27,395 nucleotides of DNA from a virus: the IMG/VR virus record IMGVR_UViG_3300032240_000720, positions 1-27,395 of that record. The stretch is one strand, 5' to 3'. Below the pieces are notes generated by a model. That model worked only from the letters and a program-made list of their open reading frames with translations. It made no database searches and had not been told where the DNA came from. A program made the position numbers and the translations under genes. Below, piece by piece: positions 7,601 through 15,154 of the stretch. The stretch's first letter is position 1, and each line of letters opens with the position of its first letter.

Positions 7601-10600
7601 AATGTCTCCAGACGAAGCCCAAGCATATAAAGATATGCTTCTTAGACTTCAACAAGGACAAACCACAGACTGGCGTAAATATCAGGCAATTCATGCTGGT
7701 GTAAAACTTAGTGGTGGCGGTAAAGTTGCTAGAGGTAAAACAGCACTTGAAATTCTAAATGAAGCACTTGGCATTCAGGAAAGTCACCTTCAAGGTGCAA
7801 TGGACCCTAATGACCCAGAGATTATGAAACAACTTCAAAGAGTTCATGGTAAAAATGTAACAGCAGCAGACTATAAAAACTTTGAGGTTCTTGGCAACCT
7901 AACAATGACACTTCCAGGAATTGTAAATCAAAGACTAAAATCTGGTGGTATGCAGTCCCAGCAATTCCTACAGGTATATAGTGCACTAACAGGAAAATTA
8001 AGTAAGACTGCTCTTCGTGCTGGAATCACAGACATGTCAATTTCTCAACAACTTGAGAACATGATTGGACAAAAAGCAGCAGAAGATGCAATCGTCACTG
8101 ACCCATCATTGGGCAAAGCGACTAAGGAAACACTATCAAATGCATCAACAGCACCTGGTGCTATAGGTGGTGCAGCAAACCTATTGCTTGCTAGAGCAAG
8201 ACAAGTTGGAACAGTACGTTCAAAACTAGACCTATCTGAAGGTAGCCAACATGACATTTTCTTAGGTATGTTAAAACGTAAAGAAATTAAACCTAATGCA
8301 ACTGGTACAGAATTTAATACTACATTTGGTGCTAGAATGGCTCGCTGGCGTATGCCAGGAGGAACTGGGGCAAAGGCAACAAAAGAAGACCTAGAACTTA
8401 GAAAAGCAGCACAAGTTGCTCTTGCACAATGGATGGCAACTGGTGCAAATCCTGAATCATTGCCAGTTGCAACATTTAATGGTAAACAATATCCTCTAAA
8501 ACTTAGAACAAATAGCGAAGGTGCTGGTACATTTGGAACAGGTTCTGGAGCATTACAACCATCATATGACCAAAATAAAAAGGGTTATGAGGGCAATCTT
8601 GGACTTGCTGATGGTGGAGTAGATGTTCTAAGAAATATTCTTGGTTTGCCTATGCAGGGATTTGCAGATGGTACTGCTAATGTAACTGGCAAGCCAAAGC
8701 CAAAAGCATCTGTATTTGATATTGATGATACCTTGCTTGAACTATCTGGATTTATGGAAAAGCATAAAGCAGAAAATGATAATCTTCCAGAAGACCAAAA
8801 GAAAAAATGGTATAAAGAAGTAGCCAAAAACCCACAACCAATTCCAGCAGGTATTGCAGCACTAAAAGCAGCCCAGGAACGTGGCAATAAAATCCTACTT
8901 ATGACTGCTCGTCCAGAATCATATGACCCACATACCATAGAAACTTTGAAAAAACTAGGTATTGATATGAATGGTGTAAAACTTATTTCAAGAAAAGATA
9001 AGGATTACCGTAAACCAGAACAGATGAAATATGACAAAACATCTGCCTACATGAAGTACTACGACATTGAAGAGTTCTATGATGATATGGCTGCTACTCG
9101 TGGTGCTATTAGTCTTTTGGGTATTCCAACAATTAATCCACTCAAACTTGCTGATGGAACAGCAGGAGTTCTACCACAAGGATTTTCTGCTATGCCAACA
9201 CAAGCAGAAAAAGATGCACAGGTTGCATTTGTTCAAAATTCCCCACTTGCTCAACTACAACGTGGCGATGCACTAGCAAGTCTAGTTGCTAAGTCTACAA
9301 TTGGAAAGGGCAATCAAATGTTCCGTGTTCCAACTATTAGACAAAATGAAGAACTAGCCACTAAACAGGTTGGTGACATAATTGACCTTGGTAATAGATT
9401 CTCTTCTATTGCATCACAATCTGAATTGCAAGCAATTGGAATGACCGCAGCAGGAAAACTTAATACTGGAAATAGAGAACGTGCTGTTAATACTATTTTG
9501 AAACTTGTTGCTGGTTATGATATGCCAGGAATTATGAATCATAATGCATATAACCCTGATTATAAGAAACAGGCATTTGGAGAAAAGGGTGGTGCAGAAT
9601 ATCCATTCCAATCAGAAGGGCTACTTCCTCCAGGACTAAAGGGTAAAATTACTAGTATTACTGGTGGCATACCAAAAATTATTGAAGTTCTAATGCTTAA
9701 ACTTGCTAAAGGTGGATTTATTCCTGGTTATGCTGATGGAGTGTTTTCAGTTCCAGGACCAAAAGGTGCTGGTGATGTAGTTCCTGCCATGCTATCTCCT
9801 GGTGAGGCTGTTATTCCTGCCAAACAAGCAGGTAAACATCGTGGACTAATACAGGGAATGATTTCTGGTAATTTGCCAGGATTTGCTAATGGTGGAATTG
9901 TTGGGTATGAAGATGGTGGATTTATTAGTGATAAATATAATGAAGGTCACCCAATGCCAGTTAAAGTCATGGAGGACATTAGTAAAAAGAAGGATGCTGA
10001 GGCTGCAAGATTAGCAGCATTGCAAGACAAGGCAGCAACTAAAGTTATTGCAGCAGCAGATGGAGTAGAAACAACTACCAAAGAAACTAAAATTACTGAT
10101 AAGGAAATTCGTCAGCAAATTAAAGAAGAAAAAGAAAGAGCAAAAAGAGAAGAAGCAGAAAATAAAAGAATTGCAGATAATCAAAAAAGAGTTAATGCTA
10201 ACTATGACCAAATGTCAAAAGAACAGCAGATTAAATTTGATAAACAACTTGCTGGCAAAGGTATTGCTGGAAAAATTTCTGGAGCATTTACAAGAAATGA
10301 AACAACTGGTAAAATACAGTCTGCAATGTATGCTCTTACAACTGTTGCTGGTCTAGCATCAACCATTCCAGGTAAAGTTGGTGAGGCTGCTCAAGCAGCA
10401 ATGGGACCAATCACTGCAGCAACTACAGCAATGTCATTAATTCCTGGTCCTGCTGGTTTGGTTGTAGCAGCATTTGCTGCTGTTGGAGTAGCATTGTTCC
10501 AGATTAATGACCATCTAAATAAACTTAGAGACGAATCTTTTAGACTAACAAATGCAATGGGTAGCGGAAAAGATGCTATGAGTAAGTTCTCAGAGTTTGC

Positions 10601-13600
10601 AAAAACTGTAAGCGGTACTGAAGCAATGGACAAACGCCGTCAACAAAGTGCTGGTCAATTCTTTAATGTGGTTCAAGGAAAAACAACTTTTGGTGAATCA
10701 TACATGAAGGGTGATTCTGGAAAACAACTTGTTAAAGATGTTAATCAGTCTATTAAACAAGGTGGTTTGGGAGAAGCAAAAACTCTTATTACCAATCAAC
10801 TTTCTACTGCTATTGCTTCTGGTGTAATGACTCCAGCACAAGCAAGAAGTATTGCTGCTAATCTTGGTGCACAACTTGGAGACATGTCATTTGGAATGGA
10901 AATTTCTGGAAAACTACTTGATTTGGTTGGTCCAAACGGAGAAAACCTTACAAAAGAACCATTGCTTGTAAGAATGAGGCTTGTTGAAGAAGCAAATTCT
11001 CAATTCCAAAAACAAGCAGGAGTGGCTAACGATAAAGTTAATGCTGGAACTACTACAAATGCTGTTGCAGGAGCAGGGACTACTGGTCTGGTTGCTGGTG
11101 GATTAGCCCTTGGCGGAGCAGCAGCCCTATCAACTGCAGTTGCTGGTAGTGCTGCACTGATGTCAACAGCCATTGGAGCAACAATTGCTTCTGGACCTTT
11201 TGCTCCTGTTGTTGGAGCAATTGCAGCAATAACAGTTGGAACAGCAATGATTGTTAACTATCAGGGAGAAGTGGCAAAACAAGCAGGTGCACTAGAGGCT
11301 AATCTGGGTAATGCACTTTCTGTTCAGCAACAGATGGTAGATTCTTTGCAGGTAGATTATGAAAAACGTATTGCTGCAGCAACGGCTGCTGGAGATACTG
11401 CTGAAGCAACAAGACTTCAAAATCAATACCTAGTTGACCAAGCAAAACTTCTAGAAGTAAACTCTGACAATATGAAGACAATGTATAAAACGCTTGATAA
11501 TCAAGCAACTGGATTCCTTGGTATTGGTGATATGCAAACTGCTCTTGGAAATACTGCAAATGAATCAATCAAAAAAGCATTTGAGGGTACTGGTCAAGAG
11601 GTTGGTGCACAACTAGCAACAGACACAATTAATGGAATGGCTGGAGCAACTAATAATCAAAAGACAATGATTAAAACAATGGTTGCACAAAAACTCATTG
11701 GCTTTGACCAATTGACTACTGCCAATAATGTATTTGGTAAGAGTGAAGAAGGTGCAGGACAATTCCAAAAACTTTTGGAACAAAGCCCAACAGAAGCCAA
11801 CAGGGCTTTGGGACTTGCAGGAAATCTAAAAGCAGAAGACCAAAAGAAATTCCTTGTAGATATGAGTCTAAAAGACCCTGCTGCAACTAAATTAATGAAT
11901 GATGCTCTTGAAATGGCTCAACAAACAACTGGAGTTTTCTTTGGTCAAAAGAAGGTAGCAGAAGCAGTTATGAAATTCTCTATTGAGAATCCAGAAAAAA
12001 TGCTTAAATTTAAAGAAAATATTGACAAACTTAAAGCCTCAAAAACAATTGATATTAAAGTTGTTCAAAAAATTCTTGGTCCAAGTATTGCTAAACTACT
12101 TGGTGATAAAGGTGTTGCTAAATATTTTGGTAAGTACAATAAAGAAAACAAGGTAGTTTTCCTTACAGAAATGCAACAGATTATGGCTATGAAGGGCGAC
12201 CCAAATATGATTGCCTCATGGAACCTTTGGAATAAAGAAAATGGTCAGACAAAAAGTTTTGCTGAATATGCAGCCTATCAGGCAGATAGAACTGTTACAA
12301 CATTTGGTGTGGATAATACTGGGGCTGGCGGTGGCGGTGGCGAAGGACCAAAAGCACCAGAGCCATCTATTCTTGACCCATATGTAAAAATGCTTCGTGA
12401 AGCAAATAACTGGCAGCAAAAACTTACAGTTGGTTGGAATGATTCTTATAAAGCAATTATGAAATATGGCACTGCTTCAATTAAACAAATGGGTGGTATT
12501 GCTGTTCTAATGAAACAACAGGGAGCAGATGCTGAAATTGTTAGAGACTTTATGAACGGTACTGAAGAAGAACAAAACAGAATTGTTGATAAAAAGACTG
12601 GTAAACTAAGGGCTAATGCTGGGGCACTTCTAAAGAAGTTGAAAGAAATTAAAGATGCTAGTGAGATTGGTCTTACCTATGTTCTTGCAACACCTGCCGA
12701 ACGTTTGGCAAAAGATAATGAACTTTACCAGGCTGGTCTTGATGTAATCTCTAACAAAGAAAAGAAAATCAATGACAAGTATGATGCTCGTGCAAAGGCT
12801 CTTGATGAAATTGGTAGAATTCAAGACAGAAATAATCAACAGCAACAAGACACCATGACACTTGCAGATGCACTTTCTAAAGGTGACATCGCTGCTGCTG
12901 CTAAGGCTGCTTTACAGGCTAAACAAAATGACCAAAAATCAGCATTGGATGATGCTAAAACAAGTATTGAAAATGCTAGAAAAACTGAACTTCAAGGAAT
13001 TGAAGTTAAAATTAATGGAGTTCTTACTAACCGTACAAAATTGGAAGCAATCCTACAAGACAATGCTGAAAAGATTGCAGGATTTAAACTTTTGGAAGCA
13101 CAGCGTACCGCAAACATTGAGCAGAATGCTCTTAAATCTGCAAAACATATGGCTAGTATTCTTAAAGATGGAAAGGCTCTTGCTCTTATAAAGCCATATA
13201 ATCCAACTACTAGTTCAGGTTCTAGTAGTAGTTCTGGAAGTAGTTCTAATGGTAGCAATGGCAATAACCCACCAACCCCTCCTGCTCCACCAACTGCCCC
13301 TACAGGTAGTGGATTATCTAGTCCAGTAATGAGTCCACTTCAGGATAAAGGTGCTCAGATGGGGCTTGTCGATGCTGCTATAACTGCTAGAAGTGATGCA
13401 AGTGTTGGTGCTAAAAAGGTGGCAGATGCTTATGCTGCTGCTAAGAAGGCTGCAGGTCCAACAATGTCAAATGCTGCAGCCGAAAAGAAATTTGGAAAAG
13501 GTACTGCTGCTTTTAAAGATTGGCAAAAAAATCAAACAGCACTTGCTACAGCCACAACAAATGCACAAAACTTTGGACTTTTACAAGCCGATGGCTCTGT

Positions 13601-14546
13601 TCTAACGTCAGCACAAATTGATACTGCTAATGCTACACAAAAACAAATGATTAATACTTCTCAAGGTGCAAAAGATTTTGCAGCAGCAGCAGTTGCAGCA
13701 ATTCCTCCAGCAATCAGTGAACGTGCAGCAGCAATTAAGGCTTCGGCAGAAAAGTTTAATAAGGACCAAGGTAAACTTAATTCTTTAAAGTCAGCACTTG
13801 ACTCAGCAAGAGATAAGATAACTGGAGCAGCAGCGGCAAAAAGAAATAAACCAATTAATGAACTATATCAGGAATGGCTAAATACTTCAGATGCTTTGAG
13901 ACCACAAACTGCTTTTGGACAATTAATTACACTAAAGGGTGACCCAGAGGCTTATATGAAAAAGGCAACTGCAATGGCTAAGTACTTTGTAACTATTGAT
14001 GGTTATAGAACAGACCTAAGAAATGGTGGCTATTCAGACCTAAAACTTTTCAATGCAGGTCTTTTTGATTATAATTTTGGAAGCAATGGTCAAACACTAA
14101 AGCAAAGTTCAGACTTTAAGACTGGTCAGATGTTCTCTCCACACAAGGCTTTTGGTGGTGCTGTAGGAAATATTGGTTTTGCTACTGGAAATGTTATTCC
14201 AGATGCAGCAAACCTTACTCAATTTGGTAATAAGTATTATGCCACTGGTGGTATGGTTTATGCAAATAGGGGAATGCGTATTAGTTCTAGCAAATATGCT
14301 CTTGGAACAGACACTATTCCTGCTATGCTTACCCCAGGAGAATTTGTTATGAGGAAATCAGCGGTAGATTCAATTGGTGCTGGCAAACTACAAGCAATGA
14401 ATAGTGGAATGTCTGGTGGAGAATCAGTGTATAATTATAGTATTACAGTCAATGCTAATTCTTCAGATGCCAGCGATATTGCAGATTCCGTGCTAAGAGA
14501 GATTAAGCGTATTGACTCAAGACGAATTAGGAGTAACACAATCTAA
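4659..14546 (+). CDS. Tape measure protein, giant and multi-modular
   Basis: 3,295 residues, the tail length ruler and a protein expected to be ejected at infection. Residues 1-180: helical, Gln-rich coiled coil. About 180-575: TP901-like tape-measure core (KAYMEIEKASVSFQRVYGD, later AAAMGKTGADLLSQISEAN, MKEGGINASEGANALKSGL) ending in a hydrophobic segment (about 545-575). 673-722 and 1696-1745: a 50-residue repeat with LSPGEAVIPAK, 35 of 50 identical. 724-1687: inserted modules (kinase-like, HAD-like, ADP-ribosyltransferase-like, listed separately) split by GFADG-type linkers. 1790-1860: charged coiled coil. About 1910-1960 and 2130-2200: Ala/Gly-rich hydrophobic stretches, possibly membrane-inserting. 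2847-2885: Ser/Asn/Pro-rich linker. 3215-3233: a third motif DTIPAMLTPGEFVMRK. Linear ruler scaling (about 0.15 nm per residue) gives near 490 nm, or about 350 nm if the globular modules do not count. The SD is weak. Confidence 0.9.
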   Translation: MADIESNVKVNIDTSDALAQLKLLQQQISAFQQAMRKAGADNALAARQMQQNLVNSINGTGKFQANIQTIQTSAERFTTSLEKNKLTMGEYFRYAGGASKTFGKLFKSEFDTINQVARERVKDLQTQYIKLGRDANGAMKAISVRPLALDMDNLGTKTQITAQRQALFNQLMKQGSTQLLNFGKNTQWAGRQLMVGFTVPLIMMGSAAAKAYMEIEKASVSFQRVYGDMNTTTEETNKMVKSVRALANEFTKYGMSVSGTMDMAAKAAAMGKTGADLLSQISEANKLAVLGNVDQNQALETTISLTNAFGISAQDLGKNIDFLNAVENQTVTSIEDLTVAIPKAAPVIKQLGGNVQDLSFFLTAMKEGGINASEGANALKSGLASMINPTKKASDFLAGFGINVRGIVEGDKGNVKKTVIDMAKAFDTLDPLNRARAIEQMFGKFQFSRISTLFQNVIKEGSQANAVAGLAGQTAEELAVLSEREMKKISDSPMYKFQKSIQDIQAKLAPVGEAFLKAVTPIIEFVGKILDGFNNLSEGTKSFVTILVTAVAGIGPALLMGFGLIANGVANIMKLFTNIKGFVNKTTKPSNILGEQTQYMNSEQMKAAAIASSLDQAHAKLRQTFTSEASAVNELATAYRNAIQAQQQFQGVPNVPTGNPNIKPTRKYAAGVSMVPGPAGAGDIVPALLSPGEAVIPAKHAAKYAPVIRGMIAGNLPGFMDGTPGAGMLQSTYGPLTQRQTEGLQRTGLQLKDISDEVMAGPYGKVAPTDFGTQISPTTGHSFPAFEVGGIYQKPDGTKVFVKPQMDLTAALAEVRGTTIARDAHGLVAPKQDIRVMMDPTDPEHRRRFIVLESPLDERLANVPQTFTQDQYFKQLVASLLRGDKDLGVGNLGGDVLADVGPAGVFGRASGKRALGSKINSMEEQAIINLLGVKGGAKRFFATATKDIAAKLTPDEYDAAMKAEIATVLPKLENTIIGFGQMSPDEAQAYKDMLLRLQQGQTTDWRKYQAIHAGVKLSGGGKVARGKTALEILNEALGIQESHLQGAMDPNDPEIMKQLQRVHGKNVTAADYKNFEVLGNLTMTLPGIVNQRLKSGGMQSQQFLQVYSALTGKLSKTALRAGITDMSISQQLENMIGQKAAEDAIVTDPSLGKATKETLSNASTAPGAIGGAANLLLARARQVGTVRSKLDLSEGSQHDIFLGMLKRKEIKPNATGTEFNTTFGARMARWRMPGGTGAKATKEDLELRKAAQVALAQWMATGANPESLPVATFNGKQYPLKLRTNSEGAGTFGTGSGALQPSYDQNKKGYEGNLGLADGGVDVLRNILGLPMQGFADGTANVTGKPKPKASVFDIDDTLLELSGFMEKHKAENDNLPEDQKKKWYKEVAKNPQPIPAGIAALKAAQERGNKILLMTARPESYDPHTIETLKKLGIDMNGVKLISRKDKDYRKPEQMKYDKTSAYMKYYDIEEFYDDMAATRGAISLLGIPTINPLKLADGTAGVLPQGFSAMPTQAEKDAQVAFVQNSPLAQLQRGDALASLVAKSTIGKGNQMFRVPTIRQNEELATKQVGDIIDLGNRFSSIASQSELQAIGMTAAGKLNTGNRERAVNTILKLVAGYDMPGIMNHNAYNPDYKKQAFGEKGGAEYPFQSEGLLPPGLKGKITSITGGIPKIIEVLMLKLAKGGFIPGYADGVFSVPGPKGAGDVVPAMLSPGEAVIPAKQAGKHRGLIQGMISGNLPGFANGGIVGYEDGGFISDKYNEGHPMPVKVMEDISKKKDAEAARLAALQDKAATKVIAAADGVETTTKETKITDKEIRQQIKEEKERAKREEAENKRIADNQKRVNANYDQMSKEQQIKFDKQLAGKGIAGKISGAFTRNETTGKIQSAMYALTTVAGLASTIPGKVGEAAQAAMGPITAATTAMSLIPGPAGLVVAAFAAVGVALFQINDHLNKLRDESFRLTNAMGSGKDAMSKFSEFAKTVSGTEAMDKRRQQSAGQFFNVVQGKTTFGESYMKGDSGKQLVKDVNQSIKQGGLGEAKTLITNQLSTAIASGVMTPAQARSIAANLGAQLGDMSFGMEISGKLLDLVGPNGENLTKEPLLVRMRLVEEANSQFQKQAGVANDKVNAGTTTNAVAGAGTTGLVAGGLALGGAAALSTAVAGSAALMSTAIGATIASGPFAPVVGAIAAITVGTAMIVNYQGEVAKQAGALEANLGNALSVQQQMVDSLQVDYEKRIAAATAAGDTAEATRLQNQYLVDQAKLLEVNSDNMKTMYKTLDNQATGFLGIGDMQTALGNTANESIKKAFEGTGQEVGAQLATDTINGMAGATNNQKTMIKTMVAQKLIGFDQLTTANNVFGKSEEGAGQFQKLLEQSPTEANRALGLAGNLKAEDQKKFLVDMSLKDPAATKLMNDALEMAQQTTGVFFGQKKVAEAVMKFSIENPEKMLKFKENIDKLKASKTIDIKVVQKILGPSIAKLLGDKGVAKYFGKYNKENKVVFLTEMQQIMAMKGDPNMIASWNLWNKENGQTKSFAEYAAYQADRTVTTFGVDNTGAGGGGGEGPKAPEPSILDPYVKMLREANNWQQKLTVGWNDSYKAIMKYGTASIKQMGGIAVLMKQQGADAEIVRDFMNGTEEEQNRIVDKKTGKLRANAGALLKKLKEIKDASEIGLTYVLATPAERLAKDNELYQAGLDVISNKEKKINDKYDARAKALDEIGRIQDRNNQQQQDTMTLADALSKGDIAAAAKAALQAKQNDQKSALDDAKTSIENARKTELQGIEVKINGVLTNRTKLEAILQDNAEKIAGFKLLEAQRTANIEQNALKSAKHMASILKDGKALALIKPYNPTTSSGSSSSSGSSSNGSNGNNPPTPPAPPTAPTGSGLSSPVMSPLQDKGAQMGLVDAAITARSDASVGAKKVADAYAAAKKAAGPTMSNAAAEKKFGKGTAAFKDWQKNQTALATATTNAQNFGLLQADGSVLTSAQIDTANATQKQMINTSQGAKDFAAAAVAAIPPAISERAAAIKASAEKFNKDQGKLNSLKSALDSARDKITGAAAAKRNKPINELYQEWLNTSDALRPQTAFGQLITLKGDPEAYMKKATAMAKYFVTIDGYRTDLRNGGYSDLKLFNAGLFDYNFGSNGQTLKQSSDFKTGQMFSPHKAFGGAVGNIGFATGNVIPDAANLTQFGNKYYATGGMVYANRGMRISSSKYALGTDTIPAMLTPGEFVMRKSAVDSIGAGKLQAMNSGMSGGESVYNYSITVNANSSDASDIADSVLREIKRIDSRRIRSNTI
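6675..6824 (+). repeat. PGE-type 50-residue repeat, copy 1 (tape measure residues 673-722)
   Basis: Protein-level direct repeat. Key residues: VPGP, GAGD, VPA, LSPGEAVIPAK, GMI, GNLPGF. It aligns without gaps to residues 1696-1745 with 35 of 50 identities. A related shorter motif (TPGEFV) occurs near the C-terminus. It immediately precedes the block of inserted modules. Confidence 0.85.
6828..8600 (+). other. Tape measure module with possible kinase-like fold (residues 724-1314)
   Basis: The module lies between PGFMDGT (717-723) and LADGG (1316-1320). Residues 786-907 read like a small kinase fold: a turn with VGGIYQKPDGTK then VFVKP (K803 as ATP lysine), helix with E814 (LAEVRGTTIARDAHGLVAP), a hinge-like strand FIVLESPLDE (849-858), then RGDKDLGVGNL (D884/D886, N891) and ADVGPAGVF (D899 in the metal-binding Asp position). 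This is the residue order of HipA or PI3/4-kinase-like folds, with D...N...D spacing. Residues about 930-1314 are mainly helical and unrecognised. The kinase reading is an inference from motif order only. Confidence 0.35.
8691..9146 (+). other. HAD phosphatase-like domain inside tape measure (residues 1345-1496)
   Basis: Motif I VFDIDDTLLE with nucleophile D1354 and acid D1356; motif II MTARPE with T1416; a Lys-rich stretch (SRKDKDYRKPEQMKYDK) in the motif III place; motif IV FYDD with D1475/D1476. All four HAD motifs are in order at normal spacing for a 150-residue domain, resembling polynucleotide 3'-phosphatase or small acid-phosphatase-type HADs. The catalytic residues are intact, so it may be active. 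It is bounded by GFADGT (1334-1339) and LADGT (1497-1501). Confidence 0.8.
9162..9719 (+). other. Possible ADP-ribosyltransferase-like domain in tape measure (residues 1502-1687)
   Basis: Residue order recalls the R-S-E class of mono-ADP-ribosyltransferases: MFRVPTI (R1556), then RFSSIAS (S1582/S1583, place of the STS motif), then YPFQSEGLLPPG (Q1651-x-E1653), where the Q/E-x-E motif directly followed by LLPPG is typical of toxin ARTs. R to E spacing is 97 residues. The first strand is weak and R to S spacing (26) is short, so this is tentative. Flanked by LADGT (1497-1501) and PGYADG (1689-1694). Confidence 0.4.
9744..9893 (+). repeat. PGE-type 50-residue repeat, copy 2 (tape measure residues 1696-1745)
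   Basis: Second copy of the repeat at residues 673-722, closing the block of inserted modules; followed by GIVGYEDGG and then the charged coiled coil. Codons differ from copy 1 at many third positions, so it is not a recent DNA duplication. Confidence 0.85.
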
Positions 14547-15154
14547 TGGCTACAAGTACATACCTGGCTGGTAGGAAAAAGTATAGAAGACCACAAGCAA
14601 TGCTATGGTCAGACTTACCTCCTATTACTTCTAATGGGTTTCTTGTACCAGATGGATATGAAGTTAATGCTGCAACTGCTGGAGATGACTTTATAGTTCT
14701 TTCTGACCACAATAGAAAAGATATTTCTTTTAAGCCAGAACGTATTGAAAAACGTGAACGTATGATTAATGGTCGTATGCGTTCATATCACATTGCAGAT
14801 AAAATGACTATTAGTACTTCTTGGGATATGCTTCCATCTAGAGCATTTAGCCTAGACCCACAATTTAATACAACTACAGGTGCGGTAACAGGCGTAGGAA
14901 CGCAATACACGGTTGACGGTGGTGCTGGTGGTAACGAGTTGCTAGACTGGTATCAAAATCATACAGGGTCATTCTATGTATTTTTAGCATATGATAAAAA
15001 GTCTAATTTTGCAGAATCTGGTCAATATGGACACCTTGCAGAATATAACGAAGTAATTGAAATGTTTATTTCTAGTTTTGATTACACAGTGGTAAAACGT
15101 GGTGGAAGCAACTTTGATTTTTGGAATATATCTGTGACGCTGGAAGAGGTATAA
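14546..15154 (+). CDS. Distal-tail-like minor tail protein
   Basis: 202 residues; ATG overlaps the last base of the tape-measure stop, with TAGGAG upstream. Mainly beta: KDISFKPERIEKRERMING, HIADKMTISTSWDMLPSR, a Gly/Thr-rich loop (TTGAVTGVGTQYTVDGGAGG), ELLDWYQNHTGSFYVFLAY, and a C-terminal FDFWNISVTLEEV. The position directly after the tape measure and a beta sandwich of this size fit a distal tail (Dit-like) or first minor tail protein that starts tube assembly and joins the hub. The WYQNHTGSFYVFL stretch followed by a strand on loads or force-feeding is common in such actinophage proteins by my recollection. No enzyme motif. The exact Dit call is inference. Confidence 0.55.
   Translation: MATSTYLAGRKKYRRPQAMLWSDLPPITSNGFLVPDGYEVNAATAGDDFIVLSDHNRKDISFKPERIEKRERMINGRMRSYHIADKMTISTSWDMLPSRAFSLDPQFNTTTGAVTGVGTQYTVDGGAGGNELLDWYQNHTGSFYVFLAYDKKSNFAESGQYGHLAEYNEVIEMFISSFDYTVVKRGGSNFDFWNISVTLEEV

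Noticed and set aside
10011-11568. Minus-strand ORFs inside the tape measure (e.g. 11299-11568)
   Set aside because: Low-complexity shadows (Gln, Leu, Cys and Phe runs) opposite Ala/Lys-rich coding sequence, with no SD or promoter context.
13197-13315. Short tandem repeat resembling a CRISPR or satellite
   Set aside because: It is the Ser/Asn/Pro-rich codon run of a protein linker in the tape measure; no regular spacer structure.
15121-15154. TTG start 33 bases upstream of the hub protein ATG
   Set aside because: It would overlap the upstream gene; the ATG at 15154 has a GGAAGAGG SD and the TAATG coupling seen at other junctions.
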